NCBI RefSeq assembly: GCF_003515705.1
Contig: NZ_QWEH01000004.1
Span: 124,001 to 188,000 of the forward strand
Direction of reading: 5' to 3'
Source: Oceanobacillus profundus
GTDB taxonomy: Bacteria; Bacillota; Bacilli; Bacillales; Amphibacillaceae
DNA length: 64,000 nt
The translations under genes and the position numbers were made by a program. A model generated the notes under the pieces. It did no database searches and was not told the origin of the DNA. It saw only the letters and a list, made by a program, of their open reading frames with translations. Position 1 is the first letter of the stretch, and each line of letters starts with the position of its first letter. Positions 1 to 8,327 of this stretch are shown piece after piece.

Positions 1-390
1 CTCGACTTAGTACTTGTTGCTCCAAACGCAAAACCACCAGTGTGTCGTATCATGGACTACGGGAAATATCGATTTGAGCAACAGAAGAAAGAAAAAGAAG
101 CACGTAAGAAACAAAAAGTAATTAATATTAAAGAAGTTCGCTTTACTCCAGGAATCGGAGATCATGACTTTGAAACAAAGTTGAAAAATGCTCGTAAATT
201 CTTGGAAAAAGGGGACAAAGTGAAAGCAGCAGTTCGTTTTCGTGGGCGTGCAATTACGCATAAAGAACTTGGGCGTGAAGTGTTAGATCGCTTTGCAGAG
301 GAAGTTAAAGATATTGCTACGATTGAAACGAAACCGAAAATGGAAGGCCGTAACATGTTCATGATGGTTGCGCCATTAGCTGAAAAATAA
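1..390 (+). CDS. infC: Translation initiation factor IF-3 (5' end missing)
   Basis: IF-3 binds the 30S subunit, keeps it apart from 50S and proofreads initiator tRNA selection. The reading frame is open from base 1 and gives 129 residues: the end of the N-terminal domain ([18 protein letters not shown]), the lysine-rich linker helix ([14 protein letters not shown]) and the whole C-terminal domain ending MMVAPLAEK. About 40 residues and the start lie left of the window. It is followed by rpmI and rplT in the usual three-gene ribosomal operon. In B. subtilis this operon is repressed by L20 at the leader; that leader would be outside the window. Confidence 0.97.
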   Translation, partial: LDLVLVAPNAKPPVCRIMDYGKYRFEQQKKEKEARKKQKVINIKEVRFTPGIGDHDFETKLKNARKFLEKGDKVKAAVRFRGRAITHKELGREVLDRFAEEVKDIATIETKPKMEGRNMFMMVAPLAEK

Positions 391-408
391 TCTAGCTTAT
401 AGTAAAGT

Positions 409-446
409 GTTCAAGTTAAAATCTTTTTAAGCTGAGGTGCTTGAAC
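409..446 (+). repeat. Short inverted repeat in the infC-rpmI spacer
   Basis: GTTCAAG at 409-415 is matched by CTTGAAC at 440-446, just upstream of the rpmI ribosome site. The loop contains a second A/T-rich inverted stretch. There is no following T run, so it is not a clear terminator. It could modulate rpmI translation or be an RNA processing site; this is inference. Confidence 0.4.
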
Positions 447-467
447 CAATTCAAGGAGGAAATTATT

Positions 468-662
468 ATGCCTAAAATGAAAACTCATAGCGGAACAGCG
501 AAACGTTTCAAACGTACAGGTTCTGGAAAATTAAAAAGATCTCATGCATATACAAGCCATATGTTTGCAAACAAATCTCAAAAACAGAAGCGTAAATTGC
601 GTAAAAGTGCAGTGGTTTCTTCAGGAGATTTCAAACGTATCAAAGCAATGATACCTAAATAA
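468..662 (+). CDS. rpmI: 50S ribosomal protein L35
   Basis: L35 is a small basic protein of the large ribosomal subunit. The 64-residue product begins [15 protein letters not shown] and ends [10 protein letters not shown], full length for the family and rich in Lys and Arg. The ATG at 468 is chosen because AAGGAGG lies just upstream; an in-frame TTG at 441 would add nine residues before that ribosome site and is unlikely. It is the middle gene of infC-rpmI-rplT. Confidence 0.98.
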   Translation: MPKMKTHSGTAKRFKRTGSGKLKRSHAYTSHMFANKSQKQKRKLRKSAVVSSGDFKRIKAMIPK

Positions 663-726
663 GTTAAAAAATAAACGAACCGATTGAATATATATTGATT
701 TACAATTGTACTAGGAGGGAATTATT

Positions 727-1083
727 ATGCCACGTGTAAAAGGTGGAACAGTAACACGCAGACGTCGTAAACGCGTCCTTAAATTAGCTAAAGGTTATTA
801 TGGAGCAAAGAGTACTTTATTTAGAGTTGCAAAACAACAAGTAATGAAATCAGGTCAATACGCTTATCGTGACCGCAGACAGAAAAAACGTGATTTCCGT
901 AAATTATGGATCGCACGTATTAATGCTGCTGCTCGTTTGAATGATATTTCTTACAGCAAATTAATGCACGGTCTTAAATTAGCAGGAATTGAAGTAAACC
1001 GTAAAATGTTGTCAGAGCTTGCTATTAATGATGAAAAAGCATTCGCACAATTAGTAAGTCAAGCAAAAGACGCTTTAAAATAA
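727..1083 (+). CDS. rplT: 50S ribosomal protein L20
   Basis: L20 binds 23S rRNA early in 50S assembly and in Bacillus also represses its own operon through the mRNA leader. The 118-residue product starts [19 protein letters not shown], with a basic N-terminal extension and a globular C-terminal half ([20 protein letters not shown]), both full length. An AGGAGGG ribosome site precedes the ATG. A strong terminator follows at 1096-1137, so this is the last gene of the operon. Confidence 0.98.
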   Translation: MPRVKGGTVTRRRRKRVLKLAKGYYGAKSTLFRVAKQQVMKSGQYAYRDRRQKKRDFRKLWIARINAAARLNDISYSKLMHGLKLAGIEVNRKMLSELAINDEKAFAQLVSQAKDALK

Positions 1084-1095
1084 TGATATTAAAGG

Positions 1096-1137
1096 GGCCA
1101 AATCCGAATTATGCTTGGATTTGGCCTTTTTCTCTTT
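1096..1137 (+). terminator. Terminator of infC-rpmI-rplT
   Basis: GGCCAAATCC at 1096-1105 pairs with GGATTTGGCC at 1117-1126 and is followed by a T-rich tail. It lies 13 bases after the rplT stop codon. Confidence 0.9.
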
Positions 1138-1184
1138 ATAACAGAATACATAGACAAAAACTCGAATATCAAGGAGGAACGAGA

Positions 1185-1463
1185 ATGGAAGAACATAGCT
1201 CGTTTATTATGTATCTAATTAGTGTCAATATCATAGGCTTTATCCTAATGTATATTGATAAACGAAAGGCGATGAAAAAGCAATATCGCATTCCAGAGCG
1301 AACGTTTTGGGCATTGGCTATTCTTGGTAGCGCACTTGGAACATATATCGGTATGAAATTATTCCGTCATAAAACAAAGCATCGCTCCTTTATGATTGGT
1401 ATGCCAATTTTATTCATTGTGAATATCGTTTGCTGTATCTATATTTTCTTCTTTATGTCATAA
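1185..1463 (+). CDS. ysdA: DUF1294 small membrane protein (YsdA-like)
   Basis: A 92-residue protein with three hydrophobic segments (about 7-24, 45-60 and 70-90) and a conserved MYIDKRKAMKKQYRIPE loop followed by ILGSALGTYIGMKLFRHKT, the pattern of the DUF1294 family. Its function is unknown. The ATG at 1185 follows AAGGAGG; a longer in-frame start at 1083 would run through the rplT terminator and is rejected. B. subtilis has ysdA in the same place after rplT. Confidence 0.85.
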   Translation: MEEHSSFIMYLISVNIIGFILMYIDKRKAMKKQYRIPERTFWALAILGSALGTYIGMKLFRHKTKHRSFMIGMPILFIVNIVCCIYIFFFMS

Positions 1464-1556
1464 AGGCTCGTCTCTTGTCATATACATGTACTGTAAGCGG
1501 GGATGGTGCCGGGCATGATTTGGTTTCAGGTTGGTGCAAGACCAAGGAGGTTGTTT

Positions 1557-2156
1557 ATGGAGTTATTTGGGAACTATGTACTGGCTTTTGTTGAGATGGG
1601 AGGTTTATTCGCACCGCTTTTCTTTATTTTATTCCATTTACTTCGGCCATTGTTTTTCCTGCCAGTCGTATTTATTTGTATCTCTGGTGGTGTATTATTT
1701 GGCCCGATGGCAGGTACCGTTTACTCCATTATAGGCATTACGTTATCTAGCATGTTTTTCTATCTAATGATTGACCGCATGCCGAAATCATTAGATCGGC
1801 TAATTCGTGTCAAACAGAAGCTATTGGGAAAGCATGGAGAATTGAACACGTCACAGGTTACCTTACTTCGGCTCATACCGTTTATCCATTTCCATCTGTT
1901 GTCACTTTGCCTTATTGAGGTTTCCTCAAGTTTCAAAGGGTATATGAAATCATCCTTATTATCCAATATTCCTTTAGCAGCGATTTATACCTTTATCGGT
2001 GGTTGGTTATCCAACCTAACTCCACTTCATCTCTTCGTATTTTTAGTAACCTTATTACCACTGCTGTATATTTTAAGGAGCAAAGAAATTATTATTAAAT
2101 GGCAGGACTTCTTCCCAATATCGGAACATGAAAATCACTCATCTATTAAAATATAG
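1557..2156 (+). CDS. TVP38/TMEM64-type membrane protein
   Basis: A 199-residue protein made of about five to six membrane segments. PLFFLPVVFICISGGVLFGP followed by a GTVYSIIGITLSS segment, and a later PFIHFHLLSLCLIEVSSSFK stretch, resemble the VTT (SNARE-associated/DedA-like) core of the TVP38/TMEM64 family, whose members are thought to be lipid scramblases or transporters. Start ATG 1557 is chosen because AAGGAGG is six bases upstream; a longer frame from 1503 lacks such a site. The terminator overlaps its stop codon. Family assignment is by motif only, and the substrate is unknown. Confidence 0.7.
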   Translation: MELFGNYVLAFVEMGGLFAPLFFILFHLLRPLFFLPVVFICISGGVLFGPMAGTVYSIIGITLSSMFFYLMIDRMPKSLDRLIRVKQKLLGKHGELNTSQVTLLRLIPFIHFHLLSLCLIEVSSSFKGYMKSSLLSNIPLAAIYTFIGGWLSNLTPLHLFVFLVTLLPLLYILRSKEIIIKWQDFFPISEHENHSSIKI

Positions 2157-2172
2157 GTGAGTGATTTTTTTG
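2131..2172 (+). terminator. Terminator overlapping the TVP38-like stop codon
   Basis: AATCACTCA.CTAT (from 2133) pairs with ATAGGTGAGTGATT (2151-2166) and runs into TTTTTTT. The stop codon TAG (2154-2156) is inside the 3' arm. The same hairpin could also end minus-strand transcripts from ysdB, but less well. Confidence 0.8.
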
Positions 2173-2184
2173 TCATGCATAAAC

Positions 2185-2217
2185 GAGCTGTAATAACCCC
2201 AATGAATGAAGTTTCAC
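2185..2217. repeat. Short (internally deleted) copy of a dispersed repeat
   Basis: The sequence from GAGCTGTAATAACCCC to AATGAATGAAGTTTCAC matches both ends of a longer copy at 32748-32844, with the roughly 65-base middle missing. The shared 17-base end AATGAATGAAGTTTCAC is identical in the two copies. It sits between convergent genes. Confidence 0.55.
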
Positions 2218-2218
2218 T

Positions 2219-2614
2219 TTATTCAATCGGTGTCAAAATTAATTCATTGATTGGATGCTTCCACGTGATTTTTGCATATGGATAATGAATTAGGATTTCT
2301 TTCTCTAAAAAATATAAATCATCTCTCGTAAAACCACGTAGCTCGATTGGATCCCGTACAGTAATATGGATATCAACTACTTCAAAAGAATCTTCTGTTG
2401 TTCCAAGATATTTTTCACCATCAAATAGGCAGCCTTTATAAACAAGCTGCAAGTTTCTCTTGTTATCATACGTATCATCGTGGAAAAAGAAGTCATTGGA
2501 TTCCTTAGCGATCCGCACCCTTCTTTCAGGATTACGAATATATTGAATCCACGTATAGACGAGGAGAACTAAGGCAATTACAATTAAAACGCGGAATAAA
2601 AGAACTACAACCAT
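2219..2614 (-). CDS. ysdB: YsdB-like membrane-anchored protein, SigW regulon
   Basis: A 131-residue protein with one N-terminal membrane segment (about 1-21, MVVVLLFRVLIVIALVLLVY), then RNPERRVRIAKESNDFFFHDDTYD and a soluble domain of about 100 residues ending NELILTPIE. Length and position (between ysdA and ysdC) match B. subtilis YsdB, a protein of unknown function in the cell-envelope stress regulon. The start at 2614 follows a GGGAG box and gives the B. subtilis length; an upstream ATG at 2650 would add 12 residues. A SigW-type promoter lies at 2671-2698. Confidence 0.75.
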   Translation of the reverse strand: MVVVLLFRVLIVIALVLLVYTWIQYIRNPERRVRIAKESNDFFFHDDTYDNKRNLQLVYKGCLFDGEKYLGTTEDSFEVVDIHITVRDPIELRGFTRDDLYFLEKEILIHYPYAKITWKHPINELILTPIE

Positions 2615-2670
2615 GTCACATCGTCTCCCTGTTTTTACTTTTAGATACATAAAAAGCCTTTTAGATGTTC

Positions 2671-2698
2671 ATACGAACTAAGGTCGAGATAGGTTTCA
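2671..2698 (-). promoter_or_regulatory. ECF SigW-type promoter of ysdB
   Basis: Read on the minus strand the sequence is TGAAAC, 17 bases, CGTAT. This matches the SigW consensus (TGAAAC, 16-17, CGTA). It is about 57 bases upstream of the ysdB start, and ysdB is a known SigW target in B. subtilis. Confidence 0.75.
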
Positions 2699-2858
2699 CT
2701 TATTTTTAAAAAACATGATACAATATGGAAGCGTACTAAATCTAGCTTGAATCAGGACTTTCTTCTTTAAAAAATCTTACCAGTATACATATATGAAATA
2801 ACATAACATGTTATATATAATTGACTGGCATAAAATATGAATAAAATGGGGGATAGAA

Positions 2859-3296
2859 ATGACACATACATTAAAAATTAAGCTAATCCATGAAGATGCG
2901 AAAATGCCATACCGCGCGAATGAAGGCGATGCGGGCTTAGATTTATTTTCAATAGAGGAAGAAATTATCAAAGCTGGAGAAGCTGCATTAATACGTACAG
3001 GAATCCAGATGGAATTGCCGAAGGGGACAGAAGCACAGGTTAGACCGAGAAGTGGGTTAGCTTTAAAACATGCTATCACGGTATTGAATAGCCCAGGAAC
3101 AATTGATGAAGGATATCGAGGAGAAATCAAGATTATTTTAATTAACCATGGAAAAGAAGATTTTAAAGTAGAAAAACAAATGAGAATAGCTCAGATGGTT
3201 ATTGCTCCGGTCTTAAAAGTAAAACTAGTTCAAGAGGAGGATGCATTATCTAGCTCTGATCGAGACAGCGGAGGTTTTGGTTCTTCTGGTGTATAA
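2859..3296 (+). CDS. dut: dUTP diphosphatase (dUTPase)
   Basis: Hydrolyses dUTP to dUMP and pyrophosphate, keeping uracil out of DNA and supplying the dTMP precursor. The 145-residue trimeric-type protein shows all five motifs: DAGLDLFS (24-31), RPRSGLA (62-68), [11 protein letters not shown] (80-90, with the catalytic Asp), RIAQMVI (109-115) and the flexible C-terminal arm [10 protein letters not shown] (135-144). A GGGGG box precedes the ATG. It is monocistronic by spacing. B. subtilis keeps its trimeric dUTPases in prophage regions, so a copy in the core backbone differs from that template. Confidence 0.95.
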   Translation: MTHTLKIKLIHEDAKMPYRANEGDAGLDLFSIEEEIIKAGEAALIRTGIQMELPKGTEAQVRPRSGLALKHAITVLNSPGTIDEGYRGEIKIILINHGKEDFKVEKQMRIAQMVIAPVLKVKLVQEEDALSSSDRDSGGFGSSGV

Positions 3297-3465
3297 AAGT
3301 AAAGCTAATAAAGATACCCCTATTTGACGTTGTTCGTTTGATACATACTTTTTTAAAAAAGAGATACATTAGTAGAAGTAGATAAAACGTATTCAGGTTT
3401 GTGGTTTTCTTTATGAAGCGTATAATGAGTAGTACATAAACTAAACACGGGAGGTTTTTTTACAT

Positions 3466-4551
3466 ATGACCAAGTTAGATGAAACGCTAACCATGCTTAA
3501 AGCATTAACGGATGCAAATGGCATTCCGGGTAATGAAAAAGAAGTAAGGGACGTATTTGAATCCTATATTCGTCCACTTGCTGATGAGGTAACAGTAGAT
3601 AATCTTGGAAGCTCGATTGCTAAAAAAGTTGGCAAAGCGGATGGCCCGAAAATTATGGTTGCGGGTCACTTGGATGAAATTGGCTTTATGGTTACGCGCA
3701 TTGATGATAATGGTTTCGTTTACTTTCAAACGGTTGGAGGCTGGTGGAATCAAGTTATGCTAGCACAGCGTGTTACGATTATGGGAAGTAAAGGAGATAT
3801 AACAGGTGTTATCGGCTCAAAACCTCCGCATATTCTAAGTGCAGAAGCACGTAAGAAGCCATACGAAATTAAAGATATGTTTATTGATATTGGGGCATCC
3901 AGCAAAGAGGAAGTAACAGAATTTGGTGTGAAGCCAGGCGATTCGGTTGTACCTTATTTTGAATTTACACCAATGAAAAATGAAAAATTATTGCTTGCAA
4001 AAGCATGGGACAATCGAATTGGACTTGCAATTGCCATCGAAGTATTGAAGCGATTAAAAGATGAAGAACATCCGAATGTTGTCTATGGTGTAGGTACGAT
4101 TCAGGAAGAGGTAGGCTTACGTGGAGCAAAGACTTCAGCTCACGCAATTCAACCCGATATCGGCTTTGGTGTTGATGTAGGAATTGCCGGAGATACTCCT
4201 GGAATTAAAGAGAGTGATGCAGATAGTAAACTCGGAAAGGGTCCACAAATTGTCTTATATGATGCTTCCATGGTGTCACATAAAGGCTTGCGTGATCTTG
4301 TTGTGAAAACTGCTGATGAGAAGAATATTCCGTATCAATTTACATCGATGGCGGGTGGAGGTACCGATTCCGGATCCATTCATTTAACAGGAAACGGAGT
4401 ACCATCCCTATCTATTACGATTGCAACACGTTATATTCATTCCCATGCTGGCATTTTACATCGAGATGACTTCGAAAACGCAGTAAAATTAATTGTGGAA
4501 GTGATTAAGAAATTAGATGCAACCACGGTTAGAGAGCTTGCATTAGCATAA
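3466..4551 (+). CDS. ysdC: M42-family metallo-aminopeptidase (YsdC)
   Basis: Cytosolic co-catalytic zinc/cobalt aminopeptidase of the M42 (TET/glutamyl aminopeptidase/endoglucanase M) family, probably trimming short peptides; complexes in this family are typically dodecameric. Of 361 residues, [11 protein letters not shown] contains metal ligand His68 and Asp70, AWDNRIG supplies the bridging Asp, QEEVGLRGA the catalytic Glu pair, [10 protein letters not shown] the next ligand, and RYIHSHAG the last His. A GGGAGG site precedes ATG 3466. Position after ysdB matches B. subtilis ysdC. It ends at a terminator and is probably transcribed alone. Confidence 0.92.
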   Translation: MTKLDETLTMLKALTDANGIPGNEKEVRDVFESYIRPLADEVTVDNLGSSIAKKVGKADGPKIMVAGHLDEIGFMVTRIDDNGFVYFQTVGGWWNQVMLAQRVTIMGSKGDITGVIGSKPPHILSAEARKKPYEIKDMFIDIGASSKEEVTEFGVKPGDSVVPYFEFTPMKNEKLLLAKAWDNRIGLAIAIEVLKRLKDEEHPNVVYGVGTIQEEVGLRGAKTSAHAIQPDIGFGVDVGIAGDTPGIKESDADSKLGKGPQIVLYDASMVSHKGLRDLVVKTADEKNIPYQFTSMAGGGTDSGSIHLTGNGVPSLSITIATRYIHSHAGILHRDDFENAVKLIVEVIKKLDATTVRELALA

Positions 4552-4595
4552 ATAGATGAACATTTTTATAAATACATGCTTTTTGACTTTTGTAA

Positions 4596-4637
4596 ACTCG
4601 GAACAGGCAGATTTAAGCCAGGTTCCGGGTTTTTTAT
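4596..4637 (+). terminator. Terminator of ysdC
   Basis: ACTCGGAAC pairs with GTTCCGGGT over nine positions (one G-T pair), followed by TTTTTT. It lies about 45 bases after the ysdC stop. Confidence 0.85.
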
Positions 4638-4653
4638 TAGCTAATTACTCGTT

Positions 4654-4726
4654 AGTTATAATTTGTAACTATTGACAGTAAGAAATGTACATGTTATATT
4701 TATATTGAATTAAAGATGTTTTAATT
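4654..4726 (+). promoter_or_regulatory. SigA promoter with two flanking palindromes (dioxygenase gene)
   Basis: TTGACA (4672-4677), 17 bases, TATATT (4695-4700) is a near-consensus promoter. Just upstream is TAGTTA-7-TAACTA (4653-4671), and around the expected transcription start is AATTAAA-5-TTTAATT (4708-4726). Both are 19-base palindromes placed where a repressor dimer would compete with RNA polymerase. MhqO-type genes are usually quinone-inducible; these palindromes do not match the B. subtilis MhqR or YodB boxes as I remember them. Confidence 0.6.
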
Positions 4727-4760
4727 ACGATATATTCTTAACTACATGGAGGAATTATAA

Positions 4761-5744
4761 ATGAACCAATTACAAGGGATGCACCATGTTACTGCCATTA
4801 CAAGCAGTGCGGAAAAGAACTATGAATTTTTTACTTTTACATTAGGAATGCGTCTTGTTAAAAAGACAGTTAACCAGGATGACATTCAAACCTATCATTT
4901 ATTCTTCGCAGATGATGAAGGAAATGCTGGAACAGATATGACGTTCTTTGATTTTCCAGGAATACCAAAAGGAGTTCATGGAACAAATGAGATAGCTAAA
5001 ACATCCTTCCGCGTGCCGAGTGATGCAGCATTAGAATATTGGGTAAAACGTTTCGATCGTTTAGAAGTGAAGCACACAGGTATTAAAGAACAATTCGGTA
5101 AAAAGACATTATCATTTATTGATTTTGATGAACAGCACTACCAGTTAATTTCTGATGAACATAATGCAGGGATTGCTTCAGGTACACCTTGGAAAAATGG
5201 GCCAATTCCATTAGAGTATGCAATTACCGGATTAGGACCAATTTTTGTCCGAATTGCTCAATTTGATTATTTTAAAGAGGTGCTTGAAAAAGTATTCGGG
5301 TTTAAAGAAATTGCACAAGAGAAAGATTTTCATCTATTTGAAGTTGGAGAGGGTGGAAATGGAGCACAAGTAGTTGTTGAACATAATACCGTGCTTCCGG
5401 TTGCTCGTCAAGGCTATGGTACAGTACACCACGCTGCCTTCGCAGTAGAAGATCGCGCTGAACTCGATGAATGGAACAAACGCATGCAGGGATTTGGCTT
5501 CCAGACGTCAGGCTTTGTTGACCGTTTCTTCTTTGGATCGCTTTATGCTCGTGTTGCACCACAAATTTTATTTGAATTTGCAACAAAGGGACCTGGATTC
5601 ATGGGCGATGAGCCATATGAAACACTTGGTGAAAAATTATCATTGCCGCCATTCCTTGAGAAGAAACGTGAACAGATTGAAAAAATGGTGCGTCCAATTG
5701 ATACAGTGAGAAGCACCATTCAAATTGAAAAAGAATATGAATAA
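4761..5744 (+). CDS. Ring-cleaving dioxygenase, VOC/glyoxalase superfamily (MhqO-like)
   Basis: The 327-residue protein has two vicinal-oxygen-chelate modules: residues about 5-140 (GMHHVTAITSSAEKNYEFF...LGMRLVKKTVNQDD) and 150-290 (EYAITGLGPIFVRI...GTVHHAAFAVED...APQILFEFAT). The N-terminal His, the HHAAF His and the LFEFAT Glu are the expected iron ligands. B. subtilis relatives (MhqA/MhqE/MhqO) detoxify hydroquinones and catechols. GGAGG lies before ATG 4761. It is a single-gene unit between a strong promoter and a terminator. The exact substrate cannot be read from sequence. Confidence 0.85.
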   Translation: MNQLQGMHHVTAITSSAEKNYEFFTFTLGMRLVKKTVNQDDIQTYHLFFADDEGNAGTDMTFFDFPGIPKGVHGTNEIAKTSFRVPSDAALEYWVKRFDRLEVKHTGIKEQFGKKTLSFIDFDEQHYQLISDEHNAGIASGTPWKNGPIPLEYAITGLGPIFVRIAQFDYFKEVLEKVFGFKEIAQEKDFHLFEVGEGGNGAQVVVEHNTVLPVARQGYGTVHHAAFAVEDRAELDEWNKRMQGFGFQTSGFVDRFFFGSLYARVAPQILFEFATKGPGFMGDEPYETLGEKLSLPPFLEKKREQIEKMVRPIDTVRSTIQIEKEYE

Positions 5745-5750
5745 GAGTTG

Positions 5751-5780
5751 AGCACGGCTGTGATGCAGCCGTGCTTTTTA
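5751..5780 (+). terminator. Terminator of the dioxygenase gene
   Basis: GCACGGCTG (5752-5760), loop TGATG, CAGCCGTGC (5766-5774), then TTTTTA. A perfect nine-pair stem directly after the stop codon. The rest of the spacer to 6042 is AT-rich and shows no other clear feature. Confidence 0.92.
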
Positions 5781-6042
5781 CGATCTAATTTATAATTTTT
5801 AAAGTCAGTATAGCTGATAATGAATTGTAAAGATTAACAAAAATTCCTGTTCAACTTAGCATTTTTTATTAGAAAACGAGCATTTATCTTTTAAAGGATT
5901 TTCTTAAATAAGTAGTTTAATGTAAACTGAATTTATAGGAATGATGTATGGAAGTATGTGAAAAAATCTACTTTAATTAACGGGAAGAAGAGTTGAACAT
6001 GGAAATATATTTTTTACAGTAGTTATTGGAGGTAACAAAGAA

Positions 6043-6507
6043 ATGTCTGGAATTACATTTTTAGCGTCATCCAAACCTTTTATAATACCAGATGAAATTC
6101 AAGATTATAATAATCAGACTATTTTTGAAAAAATGGAAGATTGGGTAAGTCTATCGGTGAATGAAGTAGATAATTCTGTATGGGAACAATCTGTAGTAGG
6201 ACTTTTTACAATGCCTTACATTTATGAGATATCTGGTGCAAATAATAAATTGTTTTTATTATATCTTGAAAAGTATATGGAAGAAGGAGATGTTTTGGAA
6301 CTTATAGATATTCCAGATCAACACGCCTTCGAATACTACAAGAGAAAGTTATTAGAAGAGACTGAACCGATTATAATTAATGTTGGAAGTTTCACTTATC
6401 AAAATAAAAATGGAAAATATCAGTTAAACCCTAAAAGGTGGGTAGAGGAATTAAGTCACAAAAATTACTTAACTCAATATGGTGTCACAACAATTGTAAA
6501 ATATTAG
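6043..6507 (+). CDS. Hypothetical protein, 154 aa
   Basis: Not recognised. An acidic, soluble 154-residue protein beginning MSGITFLASSKPFIIPDEI, without membrane segments or Cys motifs and rich in aromatic residues (YEISGANNKLFLLYLEKYMEEGD). TTGGAGG lies 11 bases upstream of ATG 6043, so it is probably translated. The surrounding DNA is clearly AT-richer than its neighbours and the next small gene carries an in-frame stop, which fits an accessory island. Its compact size beside another small acidic ORF would suit an immunity-type protein, but no toxin gene is nearby; that is speculation. Confidence 0.6.
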   Translation: MSGITFLASSKPFIIPDEIQDYNNQTIFEKMEDWVSLSVNEVDNSVWEQSVVGLFTMPYIYEISGANNKLFLLYLEKYMEEGDVLELIDIPDQHAFEYYKRKLLEETEPIIINVGSFTYQNKNGKYQLNPKRWVEELSHKNYLTQYGVTTIVKY

Positions 6508-6599
6508 GTCAATACTATCTGTCATACCGTATTTGGTTTTGATTTTGATTAAGTATTATTTATATAAAGTAATTAAATTTGTTCTTGGAGGGATTAGAA

Positions 6600-6779
6600 T
6601 TGAAGAGACCAATTGGAGTTCAGATAGAGGGCAGTATTTATGCAAATAACAGTGACGATTTAACACAAGAAGAATTTTTAGATGCGTTTATTGAATTTGT
6701 TGAAAATAGAGGTTGGAGTTTTGGTGGAGGTAGTTTCTAAATCGATGAGGAGGGAAACCATATAGATGATATCGAATAG
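6600..6779 (+). pseudogene. Small acidic ORF interrupted by an in-frame stop
   Basis: A TTG start at 6600 after a perfect GGAGGG site opens 46 codons: MKRPIGVQIEGSIYANNSDD, then TQEEFLDAFIEFVENRGWSF and GGGSF, then TAA (6738-6740). The same frame continues with IDEEGNHIDDIE to TAG (6777-6779), which reads like the natural C-terminus of a 59-residue protein. A single-codon nonsense change is the simplest explanation; a genuine 46-residue protein is the alternative. Family unknown. It follows the orphan gene at 6043 and may once have formed a pair with it. Confidence 0.5.
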
Positions 6780-7060
6780 ATTGTTTCACTAACGGGTGCA
6801 AGAGTGAAGCAAGCCTTGGTTTTTGCTGGTGTAGCAATTTGGTTACGGGCTAATCCGATTTATTTTTAAAAAAATAGAAGTAATAATCAAGGTATTGACG
6901 CTGTTCCACTATACCAGCAAACATCAGAAATGATTGTACTGCAATAGCGTGTGCCCTTGAATTAATGCGTCCTCCTAGAAGTAGTTTTACATTATCATTT
7001 TTAATTCCGTAATAATGGGGGATGTATTTATAGTAATTAGAAAAAATACAAACTGAACGA
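6780..7060. other. Gene-poor stretch with decayed coding look
   Basis: No convincing ORF. The frame after the broken small gene stays open for about 30 codons (VSLTGARVKQALVFAGVAIW) to a TAA near 6869. TTGCTGGTGTAGCAA (around 6821) is a short palindrome that partly recurs inverted near 6915 (CTATACCAGCA). It may be residue of a decayed element; I could not identify terminal repeats or a transposase. Confidence 0.25.
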
Positions 7061-7078
7061 GATAGGGAGAAGAAATAT

Positions 7079-8032
7079 ATGGCTTATATTTTATTAATTA
7101 TTGGCTTTGGATTGTTGATAAAAGGTGCTGACCTTTTTGTTGACGGATCTTCCAATATTGCTAAACTGTTACGGGTTCCGTCTATTTTAATCGGCTTAAC
7201 CATTGTGGCTTTTGGAACCAGTTCACCGGAAGCAACTGTCAGTATTATTGCAGCACTGGAAGGAAGTGCAGATGTTGCACTGGGGAACGTAGTTGGAAGC
7301 AATATTTTTAACATTACCCTTGTTGCTGGCGTGGCAGCTTTCTTATATCCTTTGAGAGTTGAAAATGAGACTATTAGAAAAGAAATCCCATTTACCTTAC
7401 TCGCAAGTGCGGCATTGCTAATTCTTATGAGTGATATTGCATTGCAAGGATCTGGTAGCAACTTGCTGACACGCAATGATGGATTTATCTTTTTATTGTT
7501 CTTATCCATCTTTATGTACTATGTAATTGAAATTGGACTTAAAAGCCGAAAAGATACAGCAGACGAACCAGTCACTGAGGAGATCAGCTGGGGTAAAAAT
7601 ATATTAATTACCATATTAGGGTTGGCTGCAATTATATTTGGGGGGGATCTGGTAGTAGCTAACGGTACAGAAATTGCTTACTCTCTTGGCATGAGTGAAA
7701 CATTGGTGGGGTTAACGATTATTGCAATTGGAACATCCCTTCCTGAACTTGTTACTTCCGTCTCTGCAGCACTGAAAAAAGAAAGTGAAATCGCACTCGG
7801 CAATATTGTCGGGAGTAATATTTTTAATATCTTATTTGTGCTTGGTGCCTCGGCTTCTATCTCTCCATTAGCGGCAAATGATAAAATGTTTATTGATGTC
7901 ATTCTTATGATTGTACTGACTATTATATTATTGGTATTCTCAAGAACCAGCTTCAAAGTTGGAAAGCGGGAAGGATTAGTGCTTGTCGCCGCCTACATTA
8001 TTTACTTAGTGTATATTATATTACGGAATTAA
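7079..8032 (+). CDS. Calcium/sodium antiporter, CaCA family (YrbG-like)
   Basis: A 317-residue integral membrane protein with about ten segments arranged as two inverted halves. The alpha-repeats that form the ion site are visible: GTSSPEATVSIIAALEGS followed by ALGNVVGSNIFNITLVAG in the first half, and GTSLPELVTSVSAALKKE followed by ALGNIVGSNIFNILFVLG in the second. The family exchanges Na+ (or H+/K+) for Ca2+ across the plasma membrane. GGGAG precedes ATG 7079. It appears monocistronic, with a weak hairpin downstream. Ion specificity is not provable from sequence. Confidence 0.9.
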   Translation: MAYILLIIGFGLLIKGADLFVDGSSNIAKLLRVPSILIGLTIVAFGTSSPEATVSIIAALEGSADVALGNVVGSNIFNITLVAGVAAFLYPLRVENETIRKEIPFTLLASAALLILMSDIALQGSGSNLLTRNDGFIFLLFLSIFMYYVIEIGLKSRKDTADEPVTEEISWGKNILITILGLAAIIFGGDLVVANGTEIAYSLGMSETLVGLTIIAIGTSLPELVTSVSAALKKESEIALGNIVGSNIFNILFVLGASASISPLAANDKMFIDVILMIVLTIILLVFSRTSFKVGKREGLVLVAAYIIYLVYIILRN

Positions 8033-8141
8033 TGAAATAGCCGTTCATTTTTTATAGGCGTAGATCTTGATATACATGCAAGATTGTTAGCTTACCCGGA
8101 TAATATACTTATATAATACAAACGGACGCAAAAGTTAAACG

Positions 8142-8172
8142 AAGCGAATATTAGAACAGTCGCTTTTTTCTT
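8142..8172 (+). terminator. Possible terminator after the CaCA antiporter
   Basis: AAGCGA (8142-8147), 12-base loop, TCGCTT (8160-8165), then TTTTC. The stem is short, so confidence is modest. Confidence 0.45.
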
Positions 8173-8327
8173 CGAGGGTTATTGTTTGAATAGTATGCTA
8201 TTATTACAAAAGGAGTTATCTTACTAGTGGGCAGAAGAGTTGAATACGACACCGACACAAGAGGAAATCTATAGTGTTGATTAGGCTTTTTAGATAGTAT
8301 AGTGATATTCAAAGGAGGAGAAAGCCC

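Noticed and set aside
6780-6930. Possible insertion-sequence remnant (TTGCTGGTGTAGCAA and a partial inverted copy)
   Set aside because: No terminal inverted repeats, target duplications or transposase fragments could be recognised.
8227-8274. 15-codon ORF (GTG start, MGRRVEYDTDTRGNL) after an AAAGGAG box
   Set aside because: Too short and the ribosome-site spacing of about 11 bases is poor; no supporting pattern.
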